Positions 16,018 through 24,993 of a stretch of DNA of 64,000 nucleotides are shown here, in pieces. Within the stretch, counting starts at the first letter, position 1. Every line of letters starts with the position of its first letter. The notes below the pieces were generated by a model that saw only the letters and a program-made list of their open reading frames with translations, did not search any database and was not told the DNA's origin. Source of the stretch: Chloroflexota bacterium (GTDB taxonomy: Bacteria; Chloroflexota; Anaerolineae; Aggregatilineales; Phototrophicaceae); contig JAIUNI010000002.1 in NCBI GenBank assembly GCA_020161935.1, positions 248,001 to 312,000 of the forward strand, in the 5' to 3' direction. The translations under genes and the position numbers were made by a program.

Positions 16018-16838
16018 GCACCGCCTTTGGCGATGCGCTGCACCAACTTACCAACGAATTGCGCGTAGGCTTTACTGGCTGGGGCTTTTGGATCGTAGCT
16101 GAACACACTTAGGTGACTTTGATGAGCGTAGGAGACGGCTTCATTGGCTGGCACAACGCCAAGCAGGAGCTTGCCCAGCACGCTGTGGGCTTTCAGTTCG
16201 TCCAGTAGGTGGTTGTGTCCTCGGACACGAGTGTTCATCTTCGTAACCAGAATGCCACTCACGCGCAAGTTTGGTTGTCGCCAGCCTTCGCGGATGTCAT
16301 TGATTTTCCCGATGACACTCATCAAACCAACTGTTTCCAGATAGCGCGGTTCAACCGGCACGATGGCATCGCTGGCGGCGATCAATCCCATCTCAGTCAT
16401 AAGCGAAAACGACGGCCGCGTATCAATGATGATCGCGGCATAACGGTTTGCGATTCGGCTCAACGGCTCGGCCAGACGATACGGTGCGCCAGCAATTCCC
16501 ATCAGTTCACGTTCCGCACCTTCCAGCATCGGCGAAGCGGGCAGAACATGTAGGTCTTCATCCCATGTCGATTGCACGATGCAGTTCAGCAGCGTTTGGG
16601 CGGCGTTCTGGCGATCCGCCATTAGCACCGTGTAAAGACTGTTATCCACTCCATAATCTTTACTGCCAGTCGTAACCAGTGTGGCATGTGCCTGACTATC
16701 GGTATCAATCAGCAGCACACGTGGATTGGGCGCGCCTGCCCGGCGCAACATCCCGGCGATGCCAAACGCGGTATTAGTAGCGGATGTCGATTTCCCGACA
16801 CCCCCTTTGTGGTTGGTAAATACGAAAACACGAGTCAT
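16014..16838 (-). CDS. ParA-family partition ATPase
   Basis: 274 aa from ATG 16838, chosen because GAGG lies eight bases upstream and the protein then starts MTRVFVFTNHKGGVGKST. Deviant Walker A KGGVGKST (about 10-17), switch residues LLIDTDSQ and IIIDTRPS, all typical of ParA/Soj ATPases that bind DNA non-specifically and move ParB-parS complexes. It is the first gene of a minus-strand parA-parB-primase row. A dyad at 17023-17039 lies upstream and may be a partition site or operator. Confidence 0.9.
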   Translation of the reverse strand: MTRVFVFTNHKGGVGKSTSATNTAFGIAGMLRRAGAPNPRVLLIDTDSQAHATLVTTGSKDYGVDNSLYTVLMADRQNAAQTLLNCIVQSTWDEDLHVLPASPMLEGAERELMGIAGAPYRLAEPLSRIANRYAAIIIDTRPSFSLMTEMGLIAASDAIVPVEPRYLETVGLMSVIGKINDIREGWRQPNLRVSGILVTKMNTRVRGHNHLLDELKAHSVLGKLLLGVVPANEAVSYAHQSHLSVFSYDPKAPASKAYAQFVGKLVQRIAKGGA

Positions 16839-17022
16839 TGCCATTTCCTCTTTCACTCGAAAACCGGATAAAAATCGCTGTGCTGGCAAAGACTGCGCGG
16901 AGGTGTGCTACACTGACCTTCGGGAGTCTTGCTGGCGTGAGCAGCGAGCCTTCAAGGTGGTTGGGAGAGGCTCAATCTCTCCCCAATCACCGAAAAGCCG
17001 AAATCATGTCGGTTGAGTGAAT

Positions 17023-17039
17023 CGTGCTAGACTAGCACG
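17023..17039. promoter_or_regulatory. Perfect dyad CGTGCTAGACTAGCACG upstream of parA
   Basis: Perfect 8-bp arms around one central base. It is the only long perfect palindrome near parAB and touches the -35 box of a plus-strand promoter. Candidate parS-like centromere or operator for ParA/ParB. It does not match the Firmicutes/chromosomal parS consensus. Confidence 0.5.
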
Positions 17040-17155
17040 TTGTGGAAATGTGATACGTTGGATAAAATGGAAGGTATTGAGGGAGTGGAGATGTTCGACT
17101 TGGCTCCAGTCTCCCCAGCTTGAACGAGAAAGCGCCTGAACGGCGCTTTTTTCTT
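17040..17155 (+). ncRNA. Candidate small structured RNA (promoter, hairpin, terminator) upstream of parA
   Basis: TTGTGG (17040-17045), 17-bp spacer and TAAAAT (17063-17068) form a good promoter. About 60 bases later a terminator, AAAGCGCC-TGAAC-GGCGCTTT plus T run, ends at 17152. Between them GGGAG/TGGAG (17081-17090) pairs with CTCCA/CTCCC (17104-17115). The short transcript also holds GGGAG, a 5-base gap, ATG 17091 and a ten-codon frame (MFDLAPVSPA), so a leader peptide is the alternative. It is divergent from parA. No match to a known RNA family is recognised. Confidence 0.45.
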
Positions 17156-17203
17156 GCGGGGTAAGGTTCGAGTGGTATCTGATGTTGCCCATCCCTTAGA
17201 GAA

Positions 17204-17581
17204 TTAAATCTTAAGGGAAGATCCATTTAATAAGAGCTTCCAAGCAAGGGCAGCGGCTTGCTGGCGAATTTCAGGCACGGCGGTGGATTCCCACAGCGTC
17301 CCTTTAAGCGTCGGGCCAATGGTATACAGCGTGGTTGATACCTCATCGTCGGCACTCCGCAGCGCCCCGTTACAATCCGCATCTAAGCCGAGTTGCAAGC
17401 AGTCCTGCCGCACCACGCCGCGCCGAAGCAGATTGTTGAGCAGCGGGTCAGCCAGTGTGTCGTAACGGGTGTTCGGGCCAGTACATTTGATGACACGCCG
17501 GACATCAACGCTCCACGTGTCCGAACCGCTTTCGACTTCGGCGCAAAACCCATGTTCGTTCGCAGGCAATAGGGTTATCAC
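17204..17581 (-). pseudogene. C-terminal remnant of a FAD/NAD(P)-binding oxidoreductase
   Basis: About 125 residues that look like the last quarter of YdhS-like FAD/NAD(P)-binding proteins (VIKCTGPNTRYDTLADPLLNNLLRRG ... LYTIGPTLKGTLWESTAVPEIRQQAAALAW). The full-length family is several hundred residues and carries an N-terminal Rossmann fold, which is missing here. The frame is closed by a stop just upstream of the first possible start and topA begins 93 bases away on the other strand. The gene has therefore lost its 5' part, probably through insertion or deletion of neighbouring DNA. Confidence 0.75.
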
Positions 17582-17591
17582 TCATCGAACA

Positions 17592-17620
17592 TTGAAACCT
17601 TTGTTCTTATCCATTAACAT
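17592..17620 (+). promoter_or_regulatory. Putative promoter of topoisomerase gene
   Basis: TTGAAA (17592-17597), 17-bp spacer and TAACAT (17615-17620), about 54 bases before the topoisomerase start. Moderate match to sigma-70 consensus. Confidence 0.45.
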
Positions 17621-17673
17621 TCAGCATATGCAAAAGAGAAACTCTCGCCTCGACACGTTATGGATGAACCGTC

Positions 17674-19620
17674 ATGACTAAAACATATCTCGTCATTGTC
17701 GAATCACCGGGCAAAATTAAGAAGCTCAAGACTATCCTCGGCACCGATTATGAGATCATCGCTAGTATGGGTCACGTGGTCGATTTGCCGCCCAAATCCT
17801 TCGGCATTAACCTGACGACAATGCAGCCCGACTATGTGGTACTTAAAGCCGATGTCGCCAAACGCATTCGCGCCGAGGCCAAGAAAACCTATAAAACGAT
17901 TTTTCTGGCTTCTGACCCTGACCGCGAGGGAGAAGCGATTAGCTACCATATTGCCAGCCTCATCAAACGGGCGAACGCGCAAGCCGTGATGCAGCGCGTT
18001 ACCTTTGATGCGATTACACCGAGCGCTGTAAAGGCAGCCTTCAACAGTCCGCGAACACTTGATAACCATCTGGTGGCGGCGCAAGAAACGCGGCGGTTGC
18101 TCGACCGCATGGTTGGCTTTCCAGCTTCGCGTTTCCTGTGGCAGTTTGTGCAGGGTAAAGGGTTATCTGCCGGACGAGTCCAGAGTGTCGCGTTACGGTT
18201 GGTGGTTGAGCGCGATCAGGCAATCGCGGCGTTCGTGCCGGAGGAATATTGGACGATTAGCGGGTTATTTAAAGCGAAAGCAGGCGAATTCACCGCGAAA
18301 CTGACCAAGTGGCAGGGCAAGAAGCCCGCGCTCAAAAATCAAGCTGACGCGGAAGCCGTTCTAACCGCACTCCGCGGACTGCCCTTCCATATTCAAGATG
18401 TGACCCCCAAACAGCGCCAACAAAAGCCGCCAGCCCCTTTTATCACTTCGTCGTTGCAGCAAGCGGCGAGTTCACACCTGAAAATGTCGCCGGATACGAC
18501 GATGAAGCTCGCACAACAGCTTTATGAAGGCGGCTATATTACGTATATGCGGACGGATAGCCCGGCGGTATCGCCCGAAGGACAGGCGATGGCTCGTGCC
18601 ACCATCACCCAACTGTATGGTGATCACTACATTGGCAGCAGCCGGTATGCCGCGAAGGGTAATTCGCAGGAGGCGCATGAGTGCGTCCGTCCAACCGATA
18701 CGAATGTCTCACCCCAATCCTTACGCATGACGCTTGGTAAAGATGGCGAACGCGCGGCGGCGGTATATGAACTGATCTACAAGCGGTTCCTCGCCAGCCA
18801 AATGGCGAACGCGGTTTTCAACGAAGTGCTGGTCAATGTCGCGGGCGGGGCGGCCATCTTTAGCGCCAAAGGTTCGCAGCTTGCTTTCGATGGTTTCCTG
18901 CGGGTATATGGTTACACCGAAGAACAGGAAACGACGAAGCGTGAAGACGATGAAGATGAGGAAACCGCAACCAACAAGCAACTGCCTCCCTTAGCCGTCA
19001 ATGAAGCCGTACAGCCCATCAAACTCACGCCGCAGCAGCACTTCACGAAACCACCTGTCGCTTATACCGAAGCGCTCTTAATCAAATCGCTGGAACAAAA
19101 TGGGGTTGGCAGGCCATCGACTTATGCCCAAACGGTTGCGACCATCAAGCAGCGCGGTTATGTCGAAAGTTTAAACCGCAAACTAGCTGCGACGGCGCTG
19201 GGTAAAGAGGTGCATCAGGTGCTTTCCACCAAGCTCTTGGGCTTATTTGAAACGACCTTCACCGCGCAAATGGAATCGTCACTCGATGAGATTGCCAGCG
19301 GCAAACAAAACGGGCGTGAATATTTACAGCAATTTTGGACGCAGGTATCCCCCTTATTCGGGCAGCAGGTGATCGCGGCAACGCTGGCTCCCGCAGCGAT
19401 CTCAACCCCGGCAGCCAAAGCGACCCGCGCTAAACGAACCAGTGCGCGTAAAACGACCCGTTCACCACGCAAGGCCGCCGCCGCACCTGTAGCTATCAAC
19501 AGCGAATACGGTGCTTGCCCGCAGTGTGGTAAAGCACTGGTTAAGCGTAAAAGTGCGCGGGGCGAGTTTCTCGGTTGTTCAAGCTTTCCGAAATGCCGCT
19601 TTACCCGTTCACTCCCTTAA
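17674..19620 (+). CDS. topA: Type IA DNA topoisomerase I
   Basis: 648 aa enzyme that relaxes negative supercoils by cutting one strand through a 5'-phosphotyrosine. Toprim domain at the start (YLVIVESPGKIKKLKTIL, E8; SDPDREGEAI with the DxDxE metal site near 85-90), active-site tyrosine in GGYITYMRTDSP (Y291), then the core domains (NGVGRPSTYAQTVATI). A basic Ala/Lys/Arg linker (about 580-605) leads to one C-terminal zinc ribbon (CPQCG ... GCSSFPKC). Housekeeping TopA usually has more zinc ribbons and is longer, so this may be the accessory copy of an integrated element; the neighbouring parAB-primase row supports that. A promoter-like sequence lies at 17592-17620. Confidence 0.92.
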   Translation: MTKTYLVIVESPGKIKKLKTILGTDYEIIASMGHVVDLPPKSFGINLTTMQPDYVVLKADVAKRIRAEAKKTYKTIFLASDPDREGEAISYHIASLIKRANAQAVMQRVTFDAITPSAVKAAFNSPRTLDNHLVAAQETRRLLDRMVGFPASRFLWQFVQGKGLSAGRVQSVALRLVVERDQAIAAFVPEEYWTISGLFKAKAGEFTAKLTKWQGKKPALKNQADAEAVLTALRGLPFHIQDVTPKQRQQKPPAPFITSSLQQAASSHLKMSPDTTMKLAQQLYEGGYITYMRTDSPAVSPEGQAMARATITQLYGDHYIGSSRYAAKGNSQEAHECVRPTDTNVSPQSLRMTLGKDGERAAAVYELIYKRFLASQMANAVFNEVLVNVAGGAAIFSAKGSQLAFDGFLRVYGYTEEQETTKREDDEDEETATNKQLPPLAVNEAVQPIKLTPQQHFTKPPVAYTEALLIKSLEQNGVGRPSTYAQTVATIKQRGYVESLNRKLAATALGKEVHQVLSTKLLGLFETTFTAQMESSLDEIASGKQNGREYLQQFWTQVSPLFGQQVIAATLAPAAISTPAAKATRAKRTSARKTTRSPRKAAAAPVAINSEYGACPQCGKALVKRKSARGEFLGCSSFPKCRFTRSLP

Positions 19621-19742
19621 AAATTATGTTATTCGGTTGGCGGAGTCATTCGTGGCTGCGCCGCTTGTGTGTCACACACGACTATCGCGCGGTTCAGACA
19701 GCCTATAAAATGGGAGGCACCTAACTGAAGGAGATATGCCGC

Positions 19743-20516
19743 ATGTTTGCTTGGAAACGTCCGATTTTGAGGGCTGCCCTGTTGGCACTGTCGTTGATGC
19801 CTCTGATAACCGTAAACGCGCAGGATGCTGCTGGTTCTGCTGTAGCGGTGCAGTTCAATGGTCATGCGTTTGATCTTCCGCGACAACTGGCAGACGGATT
19901 TAGCGCGTTTGTCATTGATGAAGCCAGCGCATATCCTGACAACGCGGATAACACTCAACCACCGCGCACGGAATTCCGCCTGCTGGCTTACAGCGAGGAA
20001 GCCGGTTCATCACTGCCAGTCGCATGGATTAATATATTTAACGCGAGTGACTTGGCAAACTACCCTGAATACGCCGCCTTTGAGCAGCTATATGACATCC
20101 TGAGGAAACGGCCTGACTTGAGTACGGAACCGGTACTGCCAACCTTGTATCCGTACCAAGCCTCTGCCCTGCCGCCTGAGAGCTACACCGCGTTTTTTAT
20201 CAACGCCGCCTATCTGGACACCGAAACCTATAACGGCATCACCTTCATTTACGGGCGTGTCGTGCAGATTGGCGACAGCAAACCCGTGCTGTTTTATCGG
20301 GTCTATTTTGAAGGCATTTCCACCGATCAGAGGCGTTACGTTTCGGCGCAGGTGGAAGGGTTGCAAGAACTGGTGCGTTCGCTGGAAGGCGTGACCAATG
20401 GTGATGACTACCTGACGCAAACGAAGGCACTGTTTCAGGAACCCACGCAGCCTGACATCATCGCTTGGTTAGATCAGGCGCGTTTGATGTTCTCCAGTTT
20501 TAGTTATGCTGATTAG
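19743..20516 (+). CDS. Secreted protein of unknown function
   Basis: 257 aa with a signal peptide (about 1-28, ending NAQDAAG). The mature part is acidic and alpha/beta-like without cysteines. No catalytic motif or known family is recognised. The start ATG 19743 has AAGGAG nine bases upstream. It is preceded by topA (122 bases) and followed at 98 bases by a serine hydrolase gene on the same strand. Confidence 0.6.
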   Translation: MFAWKRPILRAALLALSLMPLITVNAQDAAGSAVAVQFNGHAFDLPRQLADGFSAFVIDEASAYPDNADNTQPPRTEFRLLAYSEEAGSSLPVAWINIFNASDLANYPEYAAFEQLYDILRKRPDLSTEPVLPTLYPYQASALPPESYTAFFINAAYLDTETYNGITFIYGRVVQIGDSKPVLFYRVYFEGISTDQRRYVSAQVEGLQELVRSLEGVTNGDDYLTQTKALFQEPTQPDIIAWLDQARLMFSSFSYAD

Positions 20517-20544
20517 AAATCATTTGCGAAGTTCTGGAAATATC

Positions 20545-20574
20545 GGGGACAGCCTGTATGCTGCCCCTACAAAA
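20545..20574 (+). repeat. Hairpin element with CCCTACAAA tail, copy 1
   Basis: GGGGACAGC pairs with GCTGCCCC (one bulged A) around CTGTAT, followed by TACAAAA. It belongs to a family of short hairpins in this window whose stems differ but whose 3' tail is constant. Confidence 0.5.
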
Positions 20575-20613
20575 CGCGAGGTTGTGATACGAATGTCGCG
20601 TAAGGAATAGGAT

Positions 20614-22185
20614 ATGACTCAATTAACCGACAAAGTTGATGCGCTTTTTTCGATGTGGGATACCGCCGGGACTCCCGGCTGCGTGGTGGCTGTCATCCAA
20701 GATGGCGCGATGAGCTACCAACGCAGTTACGGGATGGCTGACCTTGAGCGGCAGGTTTCCCTGTCCAGCCAATCGGTGTTTGATCTCGCCTCGGTGGGTA
20801 AGCAATTCACCGCGATGCTGATTGCCCTGCTCGCGCAGGAAGGCCGCCTGTCGTTGGAGGATGATGTTCGGCGCTACATACCTGAACTACCGGATTACGG
20901 ACATCGCATCACCATCCGTCACCTGATTTACCACACCAGCGGGTTACTGGATTACACGACGCTGATGGAACTGACGATGAAGCCGTTTGAGAACCGCTAC
21001 TTTGAAGGCGAACTGCTGTCATTGATTACCCGGCAAAAGACGTTGAACTTCCCACCGGGGACGAAATATCTTTATTGCAACTCCGGTTATTTCTTACTGG
21101 GTGTGATCGCGCAGCGTGTTCAAGACCAGCCTTTTACCGCGCTGCTGCGGCAGTATATTCTCGAACCGCTCGGTATGCGCCGCACTGATTTCAACGATGA
21201 CCTCCGGCGTGTGATACCGAACCGCGCTATCGGCTACTCACCGGCGGAAATTGACGGCTTCAATACCGAGATTTCCTTTTGCGGCGGTTTTGGGGATGGG
21301 CCGTTACTCTCCACCGTTGAAGACCTCTACCGGTGGGATCAGAATTTTTATGCCAACCGACTCGGCGACGGCACACAGACGTTGATCGAACAGGCCGTCA
21401 CGTCAGGCACGTTGAATAATGGCGCGTCGATAGGCTACGGGTTTGGGCTGGCGCTTGGTCAACATCGGGGGCTGCCCACGGTGAGCCATTCGGGCGGATG
21501 GGCAGGCTATGTGTCGCAGATCACACGTTTTCCCGAACAGCGTTTCACGGTGATTATACTGTCCAACCTCAACAGTATTCGGCCAAGCGTGCTGGCGACT
21601 CAAGTGGCTGAGATTTACCTTGCCGACCTGTTCCCGGAGGCGGCTCCTGATAATCGTCCGGTGACAGCGGGGGATACCCTTCAGGTCGATAGGTCATCGG
21701 TGGCGGGTTTCTATCGCAGCGCAGAGCAAGGGGATATTCTGGAACTAACGGCGGATTTACAACTCACTTTTTACGGCATGACGCGGCAGTTAGTGGCCTT
21801 GAGCGCAACGCATTTCGTGGATGCGGAACGTCCATTCCCGTTAGAAGTAACCCGTTCTGAAAGTGGCGACCTCAGCTTCATATTTCGGGGTGAGCCTGAC
21901 ACCTATAAAAAGATGGCTATTCAGCCGATTGATGATTTCCAGTCATACGCTGGCGAGTATTACGCCGGGTCGCTGGGCATCGCCTACAGCCTCACCATCA
22001 ACGACCAACACGTTTTCATGAAGCGTGGATATGCCCCGCAAGAAGCATTAAGGCCGGTCACGCAAGACGTGTTCACTTTCGAGCACCTGATTCTTGAATT
22101 CAGGCGGGACGCGCATAACCAGATCACTGGCTTTGACCTACGGGCGGGGCGTGTCGAGCAGATTCAATTCCTGCGTCAAGGCTAA
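20614..22185 (+). CDS. Serine hydrolase of the class C beta-lactamase / PBP4* family
   Basis: 523 aa. Beta-lactamase fold domain (about 5-340): S-x-x-K as SVGK in FDLASVGKQFTAML (Ser about 61), the Y-x-N tyrosine in YLYCNSGYF (about 153), and the third motif HSGG (about 293). A C-terminal lipocalin-like domain (about 360-520) follows, as in many family S12 esterases and peptidases. No signal peptide is visible, so it probably acts in the cytoplasm. The ATG at 20614 has AAGGA upstream. Substrate unknown; hydrolysis of esters or D-amino peptides is typical for the family. Confidence 0.88.
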   Translation: MTQLTDKVDALFSMWDTAGTPGCVVAVIQDGAMSYQRSYGMADLERQVSLSSQSVFDLASVGKQFTAMLIALLAQEGRLSLEDDVRRYIPELPDYGHRITIRHLIYHTSGLLDYTTLMELTMKPFENRYFEGELLSLITRQKTLNFPPGTKYLYCNSGYFLLGVIAQRVQDQPFTALLRQYILEPLGMRRTDFNDDLRRVIPNRAIGYSPAEIDGFNTEISFCGGFGDGPLLSTVEDLYRWDQNFYANRLGDGTQTLIEQAVTSGTLNNGASIGYGFGLALGQHRGLPTVSHSGGWAGYVSQITRFPEQRFTVIILSNLNSIRPSVLATQVAEIYLADLFPEAAPDNRPVTAGDTLQVDRSSVAGFYRSAEQGDILELTADLQLTFYGMTRQLVALSATHFVDAERPFPLEVTRSESGDLSFIFRGEPDTYKKMAIQPIDDFQSYAGEYYAGSLGIAYSLTINDQHVFMKRGYAPQEALRPVTQDVFTFEHLILEFRRDAHNQITGFDLRAGRVEQIQFLRQG

Positions 22186-22216
22186 GAGACCGTTTGAAAG
22201 TAGTTTTGGGGTTCAG

Positions 22217-22285
22217 CCCTCACCCCCTGCCCCACGACGGTACGCTCGCAGGCTCACTCCACCGTCAGCCCTCAGGGCGAGGGGA
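22217..22285. repeat. CCCTC-type intergenic repeat with GGAGTGAGCC core (copy 1)
   Basis: Contains the 19-base core on the minus strand with one mismatch (22242-22260) and a CCCTCAGGGCGAGGGG hairpin half (22270-22285). The same core occurs at 30407, 33885 and 48361. Confidence 0.6.
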
Positions 22286-22311
22286 GCAAAATAGGGGAGG
22301 GGACAAATACG

Positions 22312-22449
22312 GATGTGCTGGCACAATTATTGGCGCTCAATGGGATTGAGGCGGGTGAAGCCGTGACCGCGCCGGGTGTGCCAGCGGGTTATCCCAACCC
22401 TGCCAAATTGGTGAGTGAGGGCTGCATCACCCCGCCGGAGTGGGTGTAA
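22312..22449 (+). pseudogene. Short orphan reading frame next to repeat, probable gene remnant
   Basis: 45 codons starting ATG 22312 and ending at 22449 with coding-like codon use (MCWAQLLALNGIEAGEAV...CITPPEWV). It has no ribosome site and abuts the repeat at 22217-22285. It looks like the 3' end of a lost gene. No family is recognised. Confidence 0.3.
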
Positions 22450-22483
22450 GGCTAGAGCGCGGGTCAACCCCTGTGCAGGGAGG

Positions 22484-24112
22484 CTACTGGTCGGCGGGGA
22501 CGGTGAAGTAAAAGGTTGTGCCTTCGCCCAGCGTGCTTTCTGCCCAGATGCGCCCGTGATGGTAGTCGATAATCTTCTTGCAGATAGCGAGACCGATGCC
22601 GGTGCCGGGGTAGTCGCCCCGCGAATGGACACGCTGAAACATGATGAAGATGCGTTCAAGGTCGCCCTGCCGGATGCCGATGCCGTTGTCCCGCACGGCA
22701 AACAGCCAGTCGTCCCCATCGCGGCGGACGGTGATCGCAACGGCACAGGGCGAGTGGCCGCAAAACTTGATGGCGTTCGAAATCAAATTCTGAAACAACT
22801 GCACAAACTGGTTCTCATTGCCCGTTATGACAGGCAGTTCGCCAGCGGTAATCTCGGTACGGGTTTCGGCGATTTGGAGCTGCAAATTGGTCACGGCGCG
22901 ATCCAGCGCGGCTTTGACATTGAAGGGCGCAAACCGGTGATCGTCCTTACGAATGCGGGAATAGGCCAACAGGTCACCGATGAGCGCCCCCATCCGCGCC
23001 GCGCCATCCACCGCGAACGCCATAAATTCCCGCGCATCCGCCGTCAGCCGGTCCCCATAGCGCTGGTCGATCAACTTGAGGTAGCTGCTGACCATCCGCA
23101 GCGGTTCTTGCAAATCGTGCGAGGCCACATACGCGAACCGTTCCAACTCCTCGTTCGAGCGCTTAAGTTCGCTGGTATAACGCCGCAGATCATAATGGAG
23201 CCGCGCGTTATCAATGGCGAGTGCCACCATGCGCCCCAGTTCCTCGGCAAAAAACTTGTCTTCGGGCGAGAGCAGGCGGTTGCTACTGCGGAGTGTCACC
23301 AGTATGATCGCGCCAATCGTGCGTTTGTTGGTGGTTAATGGCACGATGAGGGACGAGGAAAAATTATATTCGCGGATGAGTTCCAGATAGGCCGGGCTGC
23401 CCCCCGTGAACGGCTCAGAGAATGAGTCGGTGAACGTGGGGTAATAATCGGTCTCGCCGGTGCGGATGACCTTCGCAGAGCCGGTTTGCGCGGATAAGGC
23501 GGCGGGGTAGCGGTTGTGGAAGTCATACACCTGCTGCACCTGCGCCGGATCAACATGCGCGGCGGCCACCCGTTCAATCTGCTCGTCATTCACCAAGTCA
23601 ATGGCGCACCAATCGGCGATGCGGGGTACGGTCAGTTGAGCAATGTCGATCAGAAACGACTGAAAATCATAAGACGCGCTGAGGATATGTCCCGCGTCTA
23701 TTAAGAGCTTCTGGTAAGCGGCCTGTTTCCGTTCCGCCGTCACATCGCGGATGATGGACAGCATGGCGGTACGGGTACCGTCGACCACCACATAACTGAC
23801 GCGCGATTGAACCATGCGACCGCTGCCGTCTTTGCGCTGGATGTTGCTGTCGTAGACATCGTGAACGGGTTGGGCGTTGAAAATCTGTTGGTACAGTTCT
23901 CTGGCGTAGGCGCGGCGTTCAGGGGGGAAAATGATCGAGAAATCCTGCTCGATGACCTCTTCGGCGGTGTAACCATACAACTCTAAGTATGCCTGATTAG
24001 CTTCGAGTACGATGCCATCCGCGTCTGATAGGGCCATCGCCTCACTGGCAAGTTCGAACGCAAGGCGGAAGGTCTCATCATTGTGGGGAAAAGTGGGGTT
24101 AGATGAACTCAT
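22484..24112 (-). CDS. PAS-GAF sensor histidine kinase
   Basis: 542-aa soluble kinase. PAS domain with PAC (about 10-135: FELASEAMALSDADGIVLEANQAYLELYGYTAEEV), GAF domain (about 150-290), HisKA with the phosphoacceptor in FAYVASHDLQEPLRMVSSYL (His about 327), and HATPase_c (NLISNAIKFCGH, RDNGIGI, GTGIGLAICKKI) to the end. This order and the SHDLQEPLR motif are those of phytochrome-like and cyanobacterial-type kinases. No membrane helix and no adjacent regulator gene, so its partner is encoded elsewhere. It is an independent minus-strand gene; exonuclease III follows about 100 bases to its right. Confidence 0.9.
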   Translation of the reverse strand: MSSSNPTFPHNDETFRLAFELASEAMALSDADGIVLEANQAYLELYGYTAEEVIEQDFSIIFPPERRAYARELYQQIFNAQPVHDVYDSNIQRKDGSGRMVQSRVSYVVVDGTRTAMLSIIRDVTAERKQAAYQKLLIDAGHILSASYDFQSFLIDIAQLTVPRIADWCAIDLVNDEQIERVAAAHVDPAQVQQVYDFHNRYPAALSAQTGSAKVIRTGETDYYPTFTDSFSEPFTGGSPAYLELIREYNFSSSLIVPLTTNKRTIGAIILVTLRSSNRLLSPEDKFFAEELGRMVALAIDNARLHYDLRRYTSELKRSNEELERFAYVASHDLQEPLRMVSSYLKLIDQRYGDRLTADAREFMAFAVDGAARMGALIGDLLAYSRIRKDDHRFAPFNVKAALDRAVTNLQLQIAETRTEITAGELPVITGNENQFVQLFQNLISNAIKFCGHSPCAVAITVRRDGDDWLFAVRDNGIGIRQGDLERIFIMFQRVHSRGDYPGTGIGLAICKKIIDYHHGRIWAESTLGEGTTFYFTVPADQ

Positions 24113-24219
24113 AGGTGGTCGTTAAGTTCAAGTTTGTTGAGGATGCAGACTATACATGATTATGCGGCGTTAGACAATCTGGTAATAATCAGATGAGAGG
24201 GATCATGGGACGTATTGAT

Positions 24220-24993
24220 CTACAGCGCGAGTTCAATCCATGTGGGGGCGTGGTCGCTGGTTTTCTCCCAGCCGCGCACGTCACGGTCAACCCCGGCGGC
24301 GGTGAGGCTGCCCGCCAGTTTGGGGCTGATTAGAAAGTGGTCGATGCGAATACCGGCATTCCGCTCGAACGCGCCGCGAAAGTAATCCCAATAGGTGTAG
24401 ATGGTTTCGGTGGGGTGCAGGGACCGCAGCGCGTCCGTCCAGCCCTGCGCCAGCAAGCGCTGATAGGCGGCACGGCTTTCCGGCTTAAAGAGGGCATCAT
24501 CGACCCAGCGTTCGGGCTTGTAAGCATCCATGTCGGTGGGGATGACGTTGTAGTCGCCGGTCAGCACAACGGGCGTATCGGTGGCGATGAGTTCAGCGGC
24601 GCGGATGGTGAAGCGCTCGAACCAGCGCAGCTTATAGTCGAACTTGGGGCCGGGGGCGGGATTGCCGTTGGGCAGGTACAGGCAGCCGACGCGGATGCCG
24701 TTCACCAGCGCCTCGATATAGCGGCTGTGCAGGTCTTCAGGGTCGCCGGGGAGGCCGCGCTGGACTTCCTGCGGGGTGCTGCCACGCACGAGGATGGCAA
24801 CCCCGTTCCAGCTTTTCTGCCCGTGCCAGATCGCCCCATAGCCAGCGGCTTCGATGGCTTCCAGCGGAAACTTTTCCCCCGGCGTTTTCAGTTCTTGCAG
24901 GCAGGCGACATCCGGCTGCGCTTGTTCCAACCAGCGGAGCAGGACGGGCAGGCGGGCGTGGACACTGTTGACGTTGTAGGTGGCTATTTTCAT
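24220..24993 (-). CDS. xth: Exodeoxyribonuclease III / AP endonuclease
   Basis: 257 aa, the normal length of ExoIII/ExoA enzymes of base-excision repair. Motifs of the EEP nuclease fold are complete: MKIATYNVNSV with the metal-ligand Asn, CLQELKT (catalytic Glu), a Tyr/Asn-Asp set in VVLTGDYNVIPTDMD, and the terminal SDHAPTWIEL with the catalytic His. It cuts DNA at abasic sites and removes 3' blocks. The LQELK-type motif is that of the xthA group. Confidence 0.92.
   Translation of the reverse strand: MKIATYNVNSVHARLPVLLRWLEQAQPDVACLQELKTPGEKFPLEAIEAAGYGAIWHGQKSWNGVAILVRGSTPQEVQRGLPGDPEDLHSRYIEALVNGIRVGCLYLPNGNPAPGPKFDYKLRWFERFTIRAAELIATDTPVVLTGDYNVIPTDMDAYKPERWVDDALFKPESRAAYQRLLAQGWTDALRSLHPTETIYTYWDYFRGAFERNAGIRIDHFLISPKLAGSLTAAGVDRDVRGWEKTSDHAPTWIELAL

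Noticed and set aside
16901..16915. Extended -10-like TGCTACACT on the plus strand upstream of parA
   Set aside because: No -35 at suitable distance and no gene that would use it.
22415..23338. 307-codon plus-strand frame opposite the PAS-GAF kinase
   Set aside because: It is the antisense shadow of a clear kinase gene whose domains are complete.
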